Shown: piece after piece, positions 44,916 to 54,279 of the stretch | How positions within the stretch are numbered: position 1 is the first letter of the stretch | How the letters are laid out: each line of letters starts with the position of its first letter | NCBI RefSeq assembly: GCF_029027965.1 | Contig: NZ_CP119082.1 | Coordinates: 1,778,001-1,842,000 of the forward strand | Source: Paracoccus sp. S3-43 | GTDB lineage: Bacteria > Pseudomonadota > Alphaproteobacteria > Rhodobacterales > Rhodobacteraceae | DNA: 64,000 bases | Direction of reading: 5' to 3' | Notes under the pieces: generated by a model | What the model was told of the DNA's origin: nothing | What the model saw: only the letters and a program-made list of their open reading frames with translations | Databases searched by the model: none | Position numbers and translations under genes: made by a program

Positions 44916-45725
44916 ATGTCCCACCCGGCCTCTCTGTCGGCACCCACGCCGATCGTCGACAGTCACTGCCATCTGGATTTCCCCGATTTCGACGGCGAAC
45001 ACGACGCCCTGATCGACCGCGCCCGCGCGGCGGGCGTCACCCGCATGGTGACGATCTGCACTCGCCTGCGCCAGGAACCCCAGGTCCGCGCCCTGGCCGA
45101 ACGGTATGAGGGGGTCTTCTACGCCGCCGGAACCCACCCGATGAGCGTGGCCGAGGAACCGATGGCCACCGTGGACCAGCTTGTCGCCCTGGCCGATCAC
45201 CCGAAATTCGTGGGCATCGGCGAAACCGGCCTCGATTACCACTACACCGCCGACAGCGCCGCCCGTCAGGCCGAAAGCCTGGCGGTCCATATCGAGGCCG
45301 CGCGCCGCACCCGCCTGCCGCTGATCATCCATTCCCGCGACGCCGACGCGGACATGGCCCGGATCCTGACCGGCGAATACCGCGCGGGCGCCTTCACCTG
45401 CGTGATGCACTGCTTCACATCCGGCGCGGCGCTGGCGGAGACGGCCTTGGATCTGGGCTTCTACCTGTCGATCTCGGGCATCGCGGCCTTTCCGCGTTCG
45501 GACGACCTGCGGGCGATCTTCGCCGCCGCCCCGCGCGACCGCATCCTGGTCGAGACCGACAGCCCCTATCTCGCCCCGCCCCCGCATCGCGGCAGGCGCA
45601 ACGAACCGGCCTATGTCGCGAAAACGGCGGCCATCTTGGCCGAAGCCTTGGGCATGGACTATGCCGCCCTGGCCGCGCAGACCACGGCCAATTTCGACCG
45701 GCTGTTCTGGAAGGCCGCCGCATGA
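44916..45725 (+). CDS. tatD: TatD-family metal-dependent deoxyribonuclease
   Basis: A 269-residue TIM-barrel hydrolase. Metal ligands are in VDSHCHLDFPDFD, GIGETGLDYHY, IIHSRDAD, MHCFTSGA and LVETDSPYLAPPPHRGRRNEP. TatD enzymes degrade DNA 3'-to-5' and help in oxidative damage repair. It follows holB by 3 bases and overlaps the next gene. Confidence 0.93.
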   Translation: MSHPASLSAPTPIVDSHCHLDFPDFDGEHDALIDRARAAGVTRMVTICTRLRQEPQVRALAERYEGVFYAAGTHPMSVAEEPMATVDQLVALADHPKFVGIGETGLDYHYTADSAARQAESLAVHIEAARRTRLPLIIHSRDADADMARILTGEYRAGAFTCVMHCFTSGAALAETALDLGFYLSISGIAAFPRSDDLRAIFAAAPRDRILVETDSPYLAPPPHRGRRNEPAYVAKTAAILAEALGMDYAALAAQTTANFDRLFWKAAA

Positions 45726-46540
45726 TCCGCGCCACGATCCTGGGCTGCGGCTCGTCCGGGGGGGTGCCGCGCCTCGGCAACCGCTGGGGGGATTGCGACC
45801 CGTCCGAACCCAGGAACCGCCGCCGCCGCTGTTCGCTGCTGGTGGAACGCCCCGGACCCGAGGGCACCACCCAGGTGCTGATCGACACCGGCCCCGACCT
45901 GGTGCCGCAACTGCTGGACGCCAATGTCGCGACGCTGGACGCGGTGGTCTATACCCATGCCCATGCCGACCATATCCACGGCATCGACGACCTGCGGCAG
46001 GTGGCCTATAACGCCGGGCGGCGCGTGTCGGCCTGGGCCGACATGCCCACGTCCGAGGCCCTGCTGGAACGCTTCGGCTATATCTTCGAAACCCCGCCCG
46101 GCAGCTATTACCCGCCGATCTGCGACCTGCACCTGATCGACGGCCCCATCGCCGTGGACGGCCCCGGCGGCCCGGTCACGCTGATCCCCTTCCGCGTCCA
46201 GCACGGAGAGATCACCGCCCTGGGCCTGCGCATCGGCGGCCTGGTCTATCTGCCCGACGTGTCCGACATCCCCCCCGCCGCCTGGCCGCTGATCAAGGGG
46301 GCCGAGATCTTCATCTGCGACGCCCTGCGCCCGCAGCCTCATCCCAGCCATGCCCATCTGGCCCTGGCGCTGGACTGGATCGCCCGATCCGGCGCGCCGC
46401 GCGCGGTGCTGACCAACATGCATATCGACATGGATTATGCCACGGTCGGGGCCAGCACGCCCGACCATGTCGCCCCCGCCTTCGACGGCATGGCGATCGA
46501 GGCCAGCGCCGACAGCCCCGACCACCCCGCCGCGCTATGA
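45722..46540 (+). CDS. Metallo-beta-lactamase-fold hydrolase (PhnP-like)
   Basis: A 272-residue MBL-fold protein with the zinc motif THAHADHIHGIDD, an early GCGSSGGVPRLGNRWG segment like that in PhnP and RNase Z-related phosphodiesterases, and later HPSHAHLALAL and NMHIDMDY. It is probably a cyclic phosphodiesterase, but the substrate is unknown. It regularly follows tatD in proteobacteria. Both ends overlap neighbours by 4 bases. Confidence 0.87.
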   Translation: MIRATILGCGSSGGVPRLGNRWGDCDPSEPRNRRRRCSLLVERPGPEGTTQVLIDTGPDLVPQLLDANVATLDAVVYTHAHADHIHGIDDLRQVAYNAGRRVSAWADMPTSEALLERFGYIFETPPGSYYPPICDLHLIDGPIAVDGPGGPVTLIPFRVQHGEITALGLRIGGLVYLPDVSDIPPAAWPLIKGAEIFICDALRPQPHPSHAHLALALDWIARSGAPRAVLTNMHIDMDYATVGASTPDHVAPAFDGMAIEASADSPDHPAAL

Positions 46541-47481
46541 GCGCGCTGTTCAACATCATCGTCCCGGTCTTCCTGATCGTCGGATTCGGCTATCTGGTGG
46601 CCTGGCGCGGCATCTTCCGCGAAAGCGCCGTGGACGGGCTGATGGTCTTTGCCCAGAACTTCGCCGCGCCGACGCTGCTGTTCGCCTCGATGTCGCGGCT
46701 GGATCTGGGCACGGAATTCCGCCTGGGCCTGATGCTGCCCTTCTATATCGGCGCACTCACCAGCTTCTTCCTCGGCTGGGCGGGCGCGCGCTTCCTGTTC
46801 AACCGCCCGGCCGTGGATTGCGTGGCGATCGGCTTCACCTGCCTGTTCTCGAACAGCCTGCTGCTGGGCATCCCGATCATGGAACGCGCCTATGGCCCGG
46901 AATCGCTCTCGGGCAACTGGGCGATCATCGCGATCCATTCGCCGCTGCTCTACACCTTCGGCATCACCTTCATGGAGTTCACCCGCGCCCATGGCAGCGG
47001 GCTGTCGGTGGGCCGCGTCGCGCTGCGCGCGATGATCGGCGTGCTGCGGACGCCGCTGGTGATCGGCATCCTGACCGGGCTGACCATGAACGTGCTGCAA
47101 CAGGCGGGGCTTGTCATGCCCGAGGGCTTCTGGGCCGCCGTGGACATGATCGCCGGCGCCGCCCTGCCCGCCGCGCTGTTCGGGCTGGGCGGGATCCTCT
47201 ATCGCTATCGCCCCGAAGGCGACACGGGGGCCATCGCCATGTGCTGCGCCTGTTCGCTGCTGATCCATCCGGGCATCGCCTATGGCCTGGGCCGGATCAC
47301 CGGGCTGGACGACGCGGGCCTGCGCTCGGCGGTGATGACGGCGGCGATGGCGCCGGGCGTGAACGCCTATCTGTTCGCCAACCTCTATGGCGCGGCCAAG
47401 CGGGTCGCAGCCACGACCGTTCTTGTCGGCACCGCCGTCTCGGTCCTGTCGATCTGGATATGGCTGGCGATCCTGCCTTAG
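46537..47481 (+). CDS. AEC-family auxin-efflux-type permease
   Basis: A 314-residue membrane transporter with about ten helices and the AEC pattern of two five-helix halves (LIVGFGYLVAWRGIF, FAQNFAAPTLLFASM; VKTPLVIGI-like, here LRTPLVIGILTGL). Members transport auxin-like acids, malate or malonate. It closes the rightward dacC-to-AEC run; no specific ligand can be given. Confidence 0.87.
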   Translation: MSALFNIIVPVFLIVGFGYLVAWRGIFRESAVDGLMVFAQNFAAPTLLFASMSRLDLGTEFRLGLMLPFYIGALTSFFLGWAGARFLFNRPAVDCVAIGFTCLFSNSLLLGIPIMERAYGPESLSGNWAIIAIHSPLLYTFGITFMEFTRAHGSGLSVGRVALRAMIGVLRTPLVIGILTGLTMNVLQQAGLVMPEGFWAAVDMIAGAALPAALFGLGGILYRYRPEGDTGAIAMCCACSLLIHPGIAYGLGRITGLDDAGLRSAVMTAAMAPGVNAYLFANLYGAAKRVAATTVLVGTAVSVLSIWIWLAILP

Positions 47482-47505
47482 GGCTTCTTCTTCACCTAAA
47501 TATCC
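47482..47505 (-). repeat. Dispersed GGATATTT element, copy 3 (inverted)
   Basis: On the minus strand: AGGATATTT, then GGTGAAGAAGAAGCC. It begins one base after the AEC permease stop, with the convergent ABC permease gene ending 33 bases further. Confidence 0.6.
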
Positions 47506-47537
47506 TCGGGGGGTCCGGCCGGCGAAGCGCCCCCGGC

Positions 47538-48488
47538 TTACCGCGGCGTGACGCCCCGGATCCGTTCGGACCGACGCCGCAACAACTCCACGGTGGTCAA
47601 GAGCGCGATGGAAAAGATCACCAGCAGCGTCGCCACGGCAAGGATCGCGGGCGAAATCTGCTCTCGGATGCCGTTCCACATCTGCCGGGGAATGGTCTGC
47701 TGGTCCGGCCCGGCGATGAACAGCACCGCCACCACCTCGTCGAAGGACGTCACAAAGGCGAACAGCGCGCCCGAGATCACGCCCGGCAGGATCAGCGGCA
47801 TGGTCACGCGGAAGAAGGTCGTGCGCGGACCCGCCCCCAGCGAGGCCGCAGCCCGGTTCAGCGACTGGTCGAACCCGACCAGCGTCGCCGTCACGGTGAT
47901 GATGACGAAGGGGATCCCCAGCGTCGCATGGGCCAGGATCACCCCCAGATAGGTGCCCGCCAGCCGCCCGCAATTGGTGGGCAGGCCGACGACGCCCAGC
48001 ATCTCGCATGGGTTCGAATAGAAGAAGAACATCCCCGTCGCGGTGATGATCAGCGGCACGATCATGGGAGAGATCAGGATCGCCATGATCAGCCGGCGGA
48101 ACGGCATCTCGGGACGCGACAGGCCAAGCGCCGCCAGCGTCCCCAGCACCGTCGCCAGCAGGGTCGAGAACACCCCGATGATGATCGAGTTCTTGGCCGC
48201 CTTGATCCAGTTGGCATTGGCCCAGGCATCCGACCAGAAGGCCCAGCCGGTCGCATTCGGGTTCTGCATCCCGAAGGTCAGCAGGCTGCGATACCACCTC
48301 ATGCTGTAGCCCTCGGGGTCGAAGGACAGCATCCGGTCGGTGAAGGTGAAATAGGGCTCGACGTTGAAGGACAGCGGGATGATCACCACGATGGGCGCGA
48401 TCAGGAAGAAGAAGATCAGCCCGCAGATCACCAGATAGGCATAATGCCAGATGCGCTCCAGCGGGCTTGCATAGGTTGGAACAGCCAT
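47538..48488 (-). CDS. Polyamine-type ABC transporter permease (PotC/PotI-like)
   Basis: A 316-residue inner-membrane permease with six helices and the cytoplasmic EAA loop (RAAASLGAGPRTTFFRVTMPLILPG). The first extracytoplasmic loop is longer than in PotC (NVEPYFTFTDRMLSFD to the second helix). It is the last gene of the leftward operon, three bases after the other permease. Likely imports putrescine, spermidine or a similar cation. Confidence 0.88.
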   Translation of the reverse strand: MAVPTYASPLERIWHYAYLVICGLIFFFLIAPIVVIIPLSFNVEPYFTFTDRMLSFDPEGYSMRWYRSLLTFGMQNPNATGWAFWSDAWANANWIKAAKNSIIIGVFSTLLATVLGTLAALGLSRPEMPFRRLIMAILISPMIVPLIITATGMFFFYSNPCEMLGVVGLPTNCGRLAGTYLGVILAHATLGIPFVIITVTATLVGFDQSLNRAAASLGAGPRTTFFRVTMPLILPGVISGALFAFVTSFDEVVAVLFIAGPDQQTIPRQMWNGIREQISPAILAVATLLVIFSIALLTTVELLRRRSERIRGVTPR

Positions 48489-48491
48489 GGA

Positions 48492-49790
48492 TCACCCCAG
48501 CTTCAGGTTGTCGATGCCGACCATCCGGTCATACACCCAATAGAGCAGCAAGACCGCCGCCAGCAGCAGCGCGGCAAGCGCCGCCGCCATCGACCAGTTC
48601 AGCGTATCGGTCATGTGCATGGCGATCATGTTGGAGATCAGCTGCCCCGAGGATCCGCCGACCAGCGCGGGCGTGATGTAATAGCCCACGGCCAGGATGA
48701 ACACCAGCAGCGCCCCTGCCCCCAGCCCCGGCAGGGTCTGCGGGAAATAGACCCGGCGGAACGCGGTCCAGCTTGTCGCGCCAAGGCTGCGCGCGGCGCG
48801 GACATAGGACGGGTTGATCGTGCGCATCACGGAATACAAGGGCAGGATCATGAAGGGCAGCAGGATATGCGTCATAGCGATGATCGTGCCGGTCTGGTTA
48901 TAGATCATCTGCAACCGCCCGGTCCCGCCGATCACGCCCAGCCAGACCAGGATATCGTTGATGACCCCCTGCTGTTGCAGCAGCACCATCCAGCTTGTCG
49001 TCCTGACCAGAAGCGAGGTCCAGAAGGGCAGCAGCACCAGGATCATCAGCAGGTTCGATCTGCGCATCGGCAGCGTCGCCAGCAGATGCGCGATGGGAAA
49101 GCCCAGCACGAAGGTGATCGCGGTGATCAGCAGCGACAGCCAGAAGGTGCGCATGAACAGCATCACATAGACCCGCTGGCGCGGCTCGACCTGCTGGATG
49201 CTGCCGTCGTCGGCCCGGCTGCGGTCCAGGGCGGCCAGGTAGAAGTTGCCGGTCACCGGGCGGGATGCCTCGCGCATCGCCGACCACAGGCGCGGCTCGG
49301 CCCAGTCGTCGTTGATGTCCAGCAAGGCCGCCCGATAGGGCGGCTCCAGCCCGCGCCTGACCTGCCGCCCGGTCGAGGTGAACAGCGACCGCGTGCCCGG
49401 CACGTCATAGTTGATGCGCGTGCCGACGACGCCGATGGTGCGCGCCTCGGCGCTGGCGGTCAGGTCGGCGGCCAAGGCGGCCCAGGCGGCCTCGTCGGGT
49501 TCGGTGCCGCGCGGATGGTCGGCGAACCATTGCGACAGTTGCGGCATGTTGGCCGAAAAGCCATCGTTATAGAACGACCGTTGCAGCATCTGCCCGATCG
49601 GCACCACGAAGGTGATCAGGACAAAGGCCAGCAGCGGCAGCACCAGCAGAAAGGCGCGGCGGCGGGCGCGTTTCTGCGACCGCGCCAGCGCGCGCACCAG
49701 CGGCCTGCCATCGGCGGTCCGCAGCGCCCCGCCGGTCAGGCCACTGGCCGTTGTCGCAATGGCTGCGTGCGGATCAAGAGCGTTCGCCAT
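48492..49790 (-). CDS. Polyamine-type ABC transporter permease (PotB/PotH-like) with large loop
   Basis: A 432-residue permease, over 100 residues longer than usual PotB. A basic N-terminus and first helix (about 50-70) are followed by an extracytoplasmic insert of roughly 140 residues before the second helix (SLLITAITFVLGFPIAHLLA); then come the usual helices and EAA loop (RAARSLGATSWTAFRRVYFPQTLPG). The insert may contact the two binding proteins encoded upstream. Confidence 0.88.
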   Translation of the reverse strand: MANALDPHAAIATTASGLTGGALRTADGRPLVRALARSQKRARRRAFLLVLPLLAFVLITFVVPIGQMLQRSFYNDGFSANMPQLSQWFADHPRGTEPDEAAWAALAADLTASAEARTIGVVGTRINYDVPGTRSLFTSTGRQVRRGLEPPYRAALLDINDDWAEPRLWSAMREASRPVTGNFYLAALDRSRADDGSIQQVEPRQRVYVMLFMRTFWLSLLITAITFVLGFPIAHLLATLPMRRSNLLMILVLLPFWTSLLVRTTSWMVLLQQQGVINDILVWLGVIGGTGRLQMIYNQTGTIIAMTHILLPFMILPLYSVMRTINPSYVRAARSLGATSWTAFRRVYFPQTLPGLGAGALLVFILAVGYYITPALVGGSSGQLISNMIAMHMTDTLNWSMAAALAALLLAAVLLLYWVYDRMVGIDNLKLG

Positions 49791-49851
49791 GAATTCCCCA
49801 AGCTATCAAGGCCGCCGCCCCGCATCGCGCCGGGCGGCGGCAGTCATCCTG

Positions 49852-50937
49852 TCACGAACCGGCCAGCCAGCTGTTGAAACGCTCGGTCAGTTCGCTGCCG
49901 TGGTCGGCCCAGAAACCGGCATCGTTCACCAGGGCTTTTTCGGCATTTTCCGGCGTCGTCGGCAGATAGGGCTTCATATCGGTGGCGCCGTCCTTGTAGG
50001 TGCCGACGCTGGCGGCGGCTGATTTCCGGGGCGGGCCATAGGCGATGTATTTCGACAGGTCGGCCTGGCGCTGCGGGTTCGAGGCATAGGCGATGAATTC
50101 CATCGCCGCCTCCATGTCCGGGGCGCCGCGCGGCACGACCCAGTAATCCATGTCCAGGTTGGCGCCGTCCCAGACAAAGGCGAAGGGCTTGCTCTCGCCG
50201 ACGATGGCGTCGAAGATCCGACCGTTATAGGCCAGCGTCATCGCCACCTCCTTGTCTGCCAGAAGCTGGGGAGCCTGGGCGCCGGCCTCCCACCAGACCA
50301 CCTGGTCCTTGATCGTGTCCAGCTTGGCGAAGGCGCGGTCCACGCCCTCCGGCGTCGACAGAACCTCATAGACCTGGTCGGGGGCCACCCCGTCGCCCAG
50401 CAACGCGAATTCCAGCGCGTATTTGGGCCGCTTGATGATGCCGCGCTTGCCCGGAAATTTTTCCAGGTCGAAGAAATCCGCGACCGTGGCAGGGGTCGCA
50501 TCGGGGAAGGCTTCGGTGTCATAGGCGATCACCGTGGACCAGACCATGATCGCGGTCGCGCAGTCGTGCAGCGCCTGCGGCAGGTAATCGTCGGCAGCCG
50601 CCGATCCGTCCGCCCCTGCCTGAAGGATCGTCGGGTCGATCGGCTCGATCAGCCCCTCGTCGCACAGCGCGATCACGTCGGACTGTTCCACGTCATAGAT
50701 CGCGCTCGTGACATTGCCCGCCTCGACCTCGGCCTTCAGCTTGGCCGGAGGATCGTCGTTGTCGATCATCGTCGCGCCGATGCCGGTCTCTTGCGTGAAG
50801 GGCTTCACCAGCGATTCGTTCAGCGCCTCGCCAAAGGCGCCGCCATAGGTCGTGATGGCAATCTGCCCGTCCTGGGCCGCGGCCGCCCCCGCCGCAAGCA
50901 GCGCCAGAGCCGCACCCGCAATCAGCCGTCTCGTCAT
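49852..50937 (-). CDS. Extracellular solute-binding protein, polyamine type (copy B)
   Basis: A 361-residue PotD/family 1-like periplasmic binding protein. Signal peptide 1-21 (MTRRLIAGAALALLAAGAAA-A). Segments include TYGGAFGEALNESLVKPF, PADFFDLEKFPGKRG-like (VADFFDLEKFPGKRG), VWWEAGAQAPQLLADKEVAM and ERFNSWLAGS at the end. It is clearly paralogous to the upstream copy A (shared EGVDRAFAKLDTIK, YGPPRKSAAA, LCDEGL). The start at 50937 was taken because the signal peptide begins there. Confidence 0.88.
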   Translation of the reverse strand: MTRRLIAGAALALLAAGAAAAQDGQIAITTYGGAFGEALNESLVKPFTQETGIGATMIDNDDPPAKLKAEVEAGNVTSAIYDVEQSDVIALCDEGLIEPIDPTILQAGADGSAAADDYLPQALHDCATAIMVWSTVIAYDTEAFPDATPATVADFFDLEKFPGKRGIIKRPKYALEFALLGDGVAPDQVYEVLSTPEGVDRAFAKLDTIKDQVVWWEAGAQAPQLLADKEVAMTLAYNGRIFDAIVGESKPFAFVWDGANLDMDYWVVPRGAPDMEAAMEFIAYASNPQRQADLSKYIAYGPPRKSAAASVGTYKDGATDMKPYLPTTPENAEKALVNDAGFWADHGSELTERFNSWLAGS

Positions 50938-51001
50938 GTTCCCCTCTCCTGTTTTTCCTAAGGGGGTGCCGCAGCGATGCGGCGGCACCCGCGGCGCGGG
51001 A

Positions 51002-52072
51002 TCAGCCGGCCAGCCAGCTGTTGAAACGCTCGTTCAGCTCGGCGTCGTGGTCGACCCAGAAGTCCAGGTCAGAGCCGAGCGCGTTGGTCATGTTCGCCTC
51101 GGTCGTGGGCAGGTTCGGCCCCATCGGCACGTCGCTGCCTTCGATATTGCCGACCAGGGCGGCGGCGGATTTGCGCGGCGGACCATAGCTGATGAACTCG
51201 GCCGCGCGCGCCTGCGGCGCCGGAGAGGTCGTCCAGGCCACGAACTTCATCGCATCCTCCAGGTTGGCGGCGCCCTTCGGCACGACCCAGCCTTCCATCT
51301 CATAGATCTGGCCGTCCCAGATGATCTTGAAAGGCTTGCCCTCGCCTTGGGCGGCGTTGAAGATCCGGCCGTTGAAGGCATAGGCCATCGTCACCTCGCC
51401 ATCGGCCAGAAGCTGCGGCGGCTGGGCGCCCGCTTCCCACCAGATCACGTCGTTCTTGATGGTGTCCAGCTTGGCGAAGGCCCGGTCCACGCCTTCGGGC
51501 GTGCCCAGGATATCATAGACCTCGGCCGCCGGAACGCCCTCCGCCATCAGCGCCAGTTCCAGGTTGAACTTGGCGCCCTTGCGCATGGTGCGCTTGCCGG
51601 GGAATTTTTCCAAGTCGAAGAAATCGGCGGGCGTCGCGGGCTTGGCGTCCGGGAACTTGCTGTCGTCATAGGCCAGGACCATCGAATAAACGTCGGTCGC
51701 CACGAAGCAGTCGGTGACGGCGCCGCCGATGAAGTCCATGCCCGGCGGCGTGCCATCGGCGGCGGCCACCAGAATCGCGGGGTCGATTTCCTCCAGCAGC
51801 CCTTCGTCGCACAGCCGCACCGCGTCGGCATATTCCACCGATGCCACGTCGGTGGTCACGTTGCCCGCCTCGACCATGGCCTTGATCGGCGTCGCGGGGT
51901 TGTCGGCATCGGCCATCCTGACCTTGATCCCGGTCTCGGCCTCGAAGGGCTTGACATAGGCTTCCAGATGGCTGTTGCCATAGGCCCCGCCCCAGGACAG
52001 CAGGTTCACATCGGCCAGCACGGGCGAGGCGATCAGGCCAAGCGCGGTGGTCAGGGCAAGCGTCTTTTTCAT
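51002..52072 (-). CDS. Extracellular solute-binding protein, polyamine type (copy A)
   Basis: A 356-residue periplasmic binding protein with a signal peptide (MKKTLALTTALGLIASPVLA) and the same fold as copy B: SWGGAYGNSHLEAYVKPFE, DFFDLEKFPGKRTM, IWWEAGAQPPQLLADGEV, and ending ELNERFNSWLAG. The two copies differ at many positions, including the binding-site loops, so they may have different ligands while sharing the same permeases. It is second in the operon after the ATPase gene. Confidence 0.88.
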   Translation of the reverse strand: MKKTLALTTALGLIASPVLADVNLLSWGGAYGNSHLEAYVKPFEAETGIKVRMADADNPATPIKAMVEAGNVTTDVASVEYADAVRLCDEGLLEEIDPAILVAAADGTPPGMDFIGGAVTDCFVATDVYSMVLAYDDSKFPDAKPATPADFFDLEKFPGKRTMRKGAKFNLELALMAEGVPAAEVYDILGTPEGVDRAFAKLDTIKNDVIWWEAGAQPPQLLADGEVTMAYAFNGRIFNAAQGEGKPFKIIWDGQIYEMEGWVVPKGAANLEDAMKFVAWTTSPAPQARAAEFISYGPPRKSAAALVGNIEGSDVPMGPNLPTTEANMTNALGSDLDFWVDHDAELNERFNSWLAG

Positions 52073-52142
52073 CTATCACTCCAACTGTTGGGATGGGCGG
52101 CATTCGCCGTCATTTTCTTGTGGCCCAGCGACGGCCCGTCCG

Positions 52143-53246
52143 TCAAACGGGATCCAGCGCGCGGGCATCGGCGGGATGCCAGCCGATCTTGATCTGCTGG
52201 CCGGGTTCCAGCCGGGTCTGGCCGAGGGTGTTGCGGCATTTCATGACGAAATCCTCGGTCCCCGCAAGCGCCAGCCGGGTGCGCAGGATGTCGCCCATAT
52301 AGATCACGTCCACCACCGTCGCGCCGATCATATGGGCGCCCGGCGGCATCATCTCGGGCTTGAACTCGACCCGTTCGGGCCGGATCGAGACCAGCGTCTG
52401 CTGGCCCTTGGCGGTCACGTTCACCGGGGTCGCGTCGATCAGCTCGCCCGTCGCCAGCCGCACCAGGGCCTTGTCGCCGGACAGTTCCTCGATGACGCCG
52501 GGCAGCTTATTGTTTTCGCCGATAAATTGCGCGACGAAGCTGTTTTCGGGACGTTCATACAGATCCGCAGGCGCGGCAAGCTGCTGGATGCGGCCGTCGT
52601 TGAAGACCGCCACGCGGTCCGACATGGTCAGCGCCTCGCCCTGGTCATGGGTGACATAGACCACCGTGATGCCAAGGCGTTGGTGCAGGTGCTTGATCTC
52701 GAACTGCATGTGTTCGCGCAACTGCTTGTCCAGCGCGCCCAGCGGTTCGTCCATCAGCACCAGTTCCGGGTCGAAGACCAGGGCGCGGGCCAGCGCGATG
52801 CGCTGCTGCTGGCCGCCCGACAGTTGCGCGGGGCGGCGGTTCGCGAACTTGCCCATCTGCACCATGTCCAGCGCGCGGGCGATCCGGGTCTCGCGCTCGG
52901 CCCTGGACAGGCCCCGGACTTCCAGCGGGAAGGACAGGTTCTCGCCCACCGTCATGTGCGGGAACAGGGCATAGTTCTGGAACACCATGCCGATGCCGCG
53001 CTTGTGCGGCGGCACCTGGTTGATCGGCCGCCCGGCAAGGCGGATTTCGCCATGAGTCGCCATCTCGAACCCGGCGAGCATCATCAGACAGGTGGTCTTG
53101 CCGGACCCCGACGGGCCAAGCATGGTCAGGAACTCTCCCTTGCCGATGGACAGGTTCAGGTCTTTGACGACAAGCGTCTGACCATCATAGCTTTTCTGCA
53201 CATGTTCGAAGGCAACGAAGCTGTCGCCATGGCGGTTGTCCAGCAA
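52143..53246 (-). CDS. Polyamine-type ABC transporter ATP-binding protein (PotA-like)
   Basis: A 367-residue ABC ATPase: Walker A GPSGSGKT at 44-51, Q-loop FQNYALFPH, signature LSGGQ at 142-146, Walker B with Asp166-Glu167, and the H-loop YVTHDQGEAL. A C-terminal TOBE domain (about 250-367) is present, as in PotA. It begins the leftward operon ATPase, two binding proteins, two permeases. No promoter is obvious in the 275 bases before it. Confidence 0.92.
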   Translation of the reverse strand: MLDNRHGDSFVAFEHVQKSYDGQTLVVKDLNLSIGKGEFLTMLGPSGSGKTTCLMMLAGFEMATHGEIRLAGRPINQVPPHKRGIGMVFQNYALFPHMTVGENLSFPLEVRGLSRAERETRIARALDMVQMGKFANRRPAQLSGGQQQRIALARALVFDPELVLMDEPLGALDKQLREHMQFEIKHLHQRLGITVVYVTHDQGEALTMSDRVAVFNDGRIQQLAAPADLYERPENSFVAQFIGENNKLPGVIEELSGDKALVRLATGELIDATPVNVTAKGQQTLVSIRPERVEFKPEMMPPGAHMIGATVVDVIYMGDILRTRLALAGTEDFVMKCRNTLGQTRLEPGQQIKIGWHPADARALDPV

Positions 53247-53521
53247 AAGGCGCTCTCCCTGTTCTGGTTTCTTGTTCGGCGCATCGACAGGTTAAGCGGC
53301 GCCCCGCCATCCGCGCAACACCGTTTGCGACATTTCTTCCCAGGTCCAGGTCGCGAACATGCTATCGCGGCGGCGGCCCGCGCCGCAGCCACCCCTGCCC
53401 GGAAAGCAGGCATGGCGCATGGGCTTGTGCCCCTGCAACCCTGCGGCTAGCGTCGCGGCCGATCCGATTCCCGCCATCGGCCAAGGACGCGTGTCCTTCG
53501 CGCCCCGACCGAAGGACCGTC

Positions 53522-54277
53522 ATGCTGGAGGCCCTGCTTCTGTTCGCCGCCGGATTCCTGGGCGGGATGCTGAACGCCGTCGCGGGCGGCGGCACCTTCA
53601 TCACCTTTCCGGTGCTTGTCTTCATCGGCATCCCGCCGGTCGTCGCCAACGCGACCAGCACCATCGCCGCGCTGCCGGGTTACCTGTCGGCGGCCATCGC
53701 GTTCCGGGGCGACATCCGCCGCATCCAGGACGCGCCCTTCGCCAAGCTGACGGTCTGGACGATGATCGGCGGCGCCATCGGCAGCGGGCTGCTGCTGATC
53801 AGTTCGAACAAGGCGTTCTCGGCCCTGGTGCCGTTCCTGCTGCTGGCGGCGACGCTGGTGTTCTATTTCGCCAACGACGTGCGGCGCGCGGCGTCCCGCT
53901 GGCGGTCGGTGGTCAAGCCGTTCGGGCTGGGCATCCTGCTGCCGGTGGCGATCTATGGCGGCTATTTCAACGGCGGGCTGGGCATCGTGCTGCTGGCGGT
54001 CTTCGCCATGTGGGGCATGAGCGACCTGCACGCGATGAACGGGCTGAAATGCTGGCTTTCCTTCGCGCTGTCGGTGGTGGCCTTCGCGATCTTCGCGGCG
54101 GGCGGCGCGGTGGCCTGGATGCCCGCCGCGATCATGGCCGCGGGCACCATCACCGGCGGCTATGCGGGCGCGCCGGTCGCGCGGCGCATTCCGCGCGAAA
54201 CCCTGCGGCTGCTGATCGCCGTGATCGGCCTTGGCATGACCGCGATCTTCTTCTGGCGTCTCATTCAAGGAGCATGA
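53522..54277 (+). CDS. TauE/SafE-family membrane permease
   Basis: A 251-residue membrane protein with about eight helices of the TauE/SafE (UPF0721) family: AAGFLGGMLNAVAGGGTFITFPVL near the start, NATSTIAALPGYLS, and GGYFNGGLGIVLLAVFAMWG in the second half, repeating the pattern. Relatives export sulphite or sulpho-acids or transport anions; the substrate is unknown. The stop overlaps a possible ridA start. Confidence 0.87.
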   Translation: MLEALLLFAAGFLGGMLNAVAGGGTFITFPVLVFIGIPPVVANATSTIAALPGYLSAAIAFRGDIRRIQDAPFAKLTVWTMIGGAIGSGLLLISSNKAFSALVPFLLLAATLVFYFANDVRRAASRWRSVVKPFGLGILLPVAIYGGYFNGGLGIVLLAVFAMWGMSDLHAMNGLKCWLSFALSVVAFAIFAAGGAVAWMPAAIMAAGTITGGYAGAPVARRIPRETLRLLIAVIGLGMTAIFFWRLIQGA

Positions 54278-54279
54278 AC

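Noticed and set aside
46437..49877. A 1146-codon rightward open frame crossing several gene ends
   Set aside because: It runs over the AEC gene, an intergenic gap and two leftward permease genes without any motif; His/Gln/Arg-rich shadow.
49852..52072. Duplicated binding proteins as an assembly duplication
   Set aside because: The two genes differ along their whole length, so they are true paralogues.
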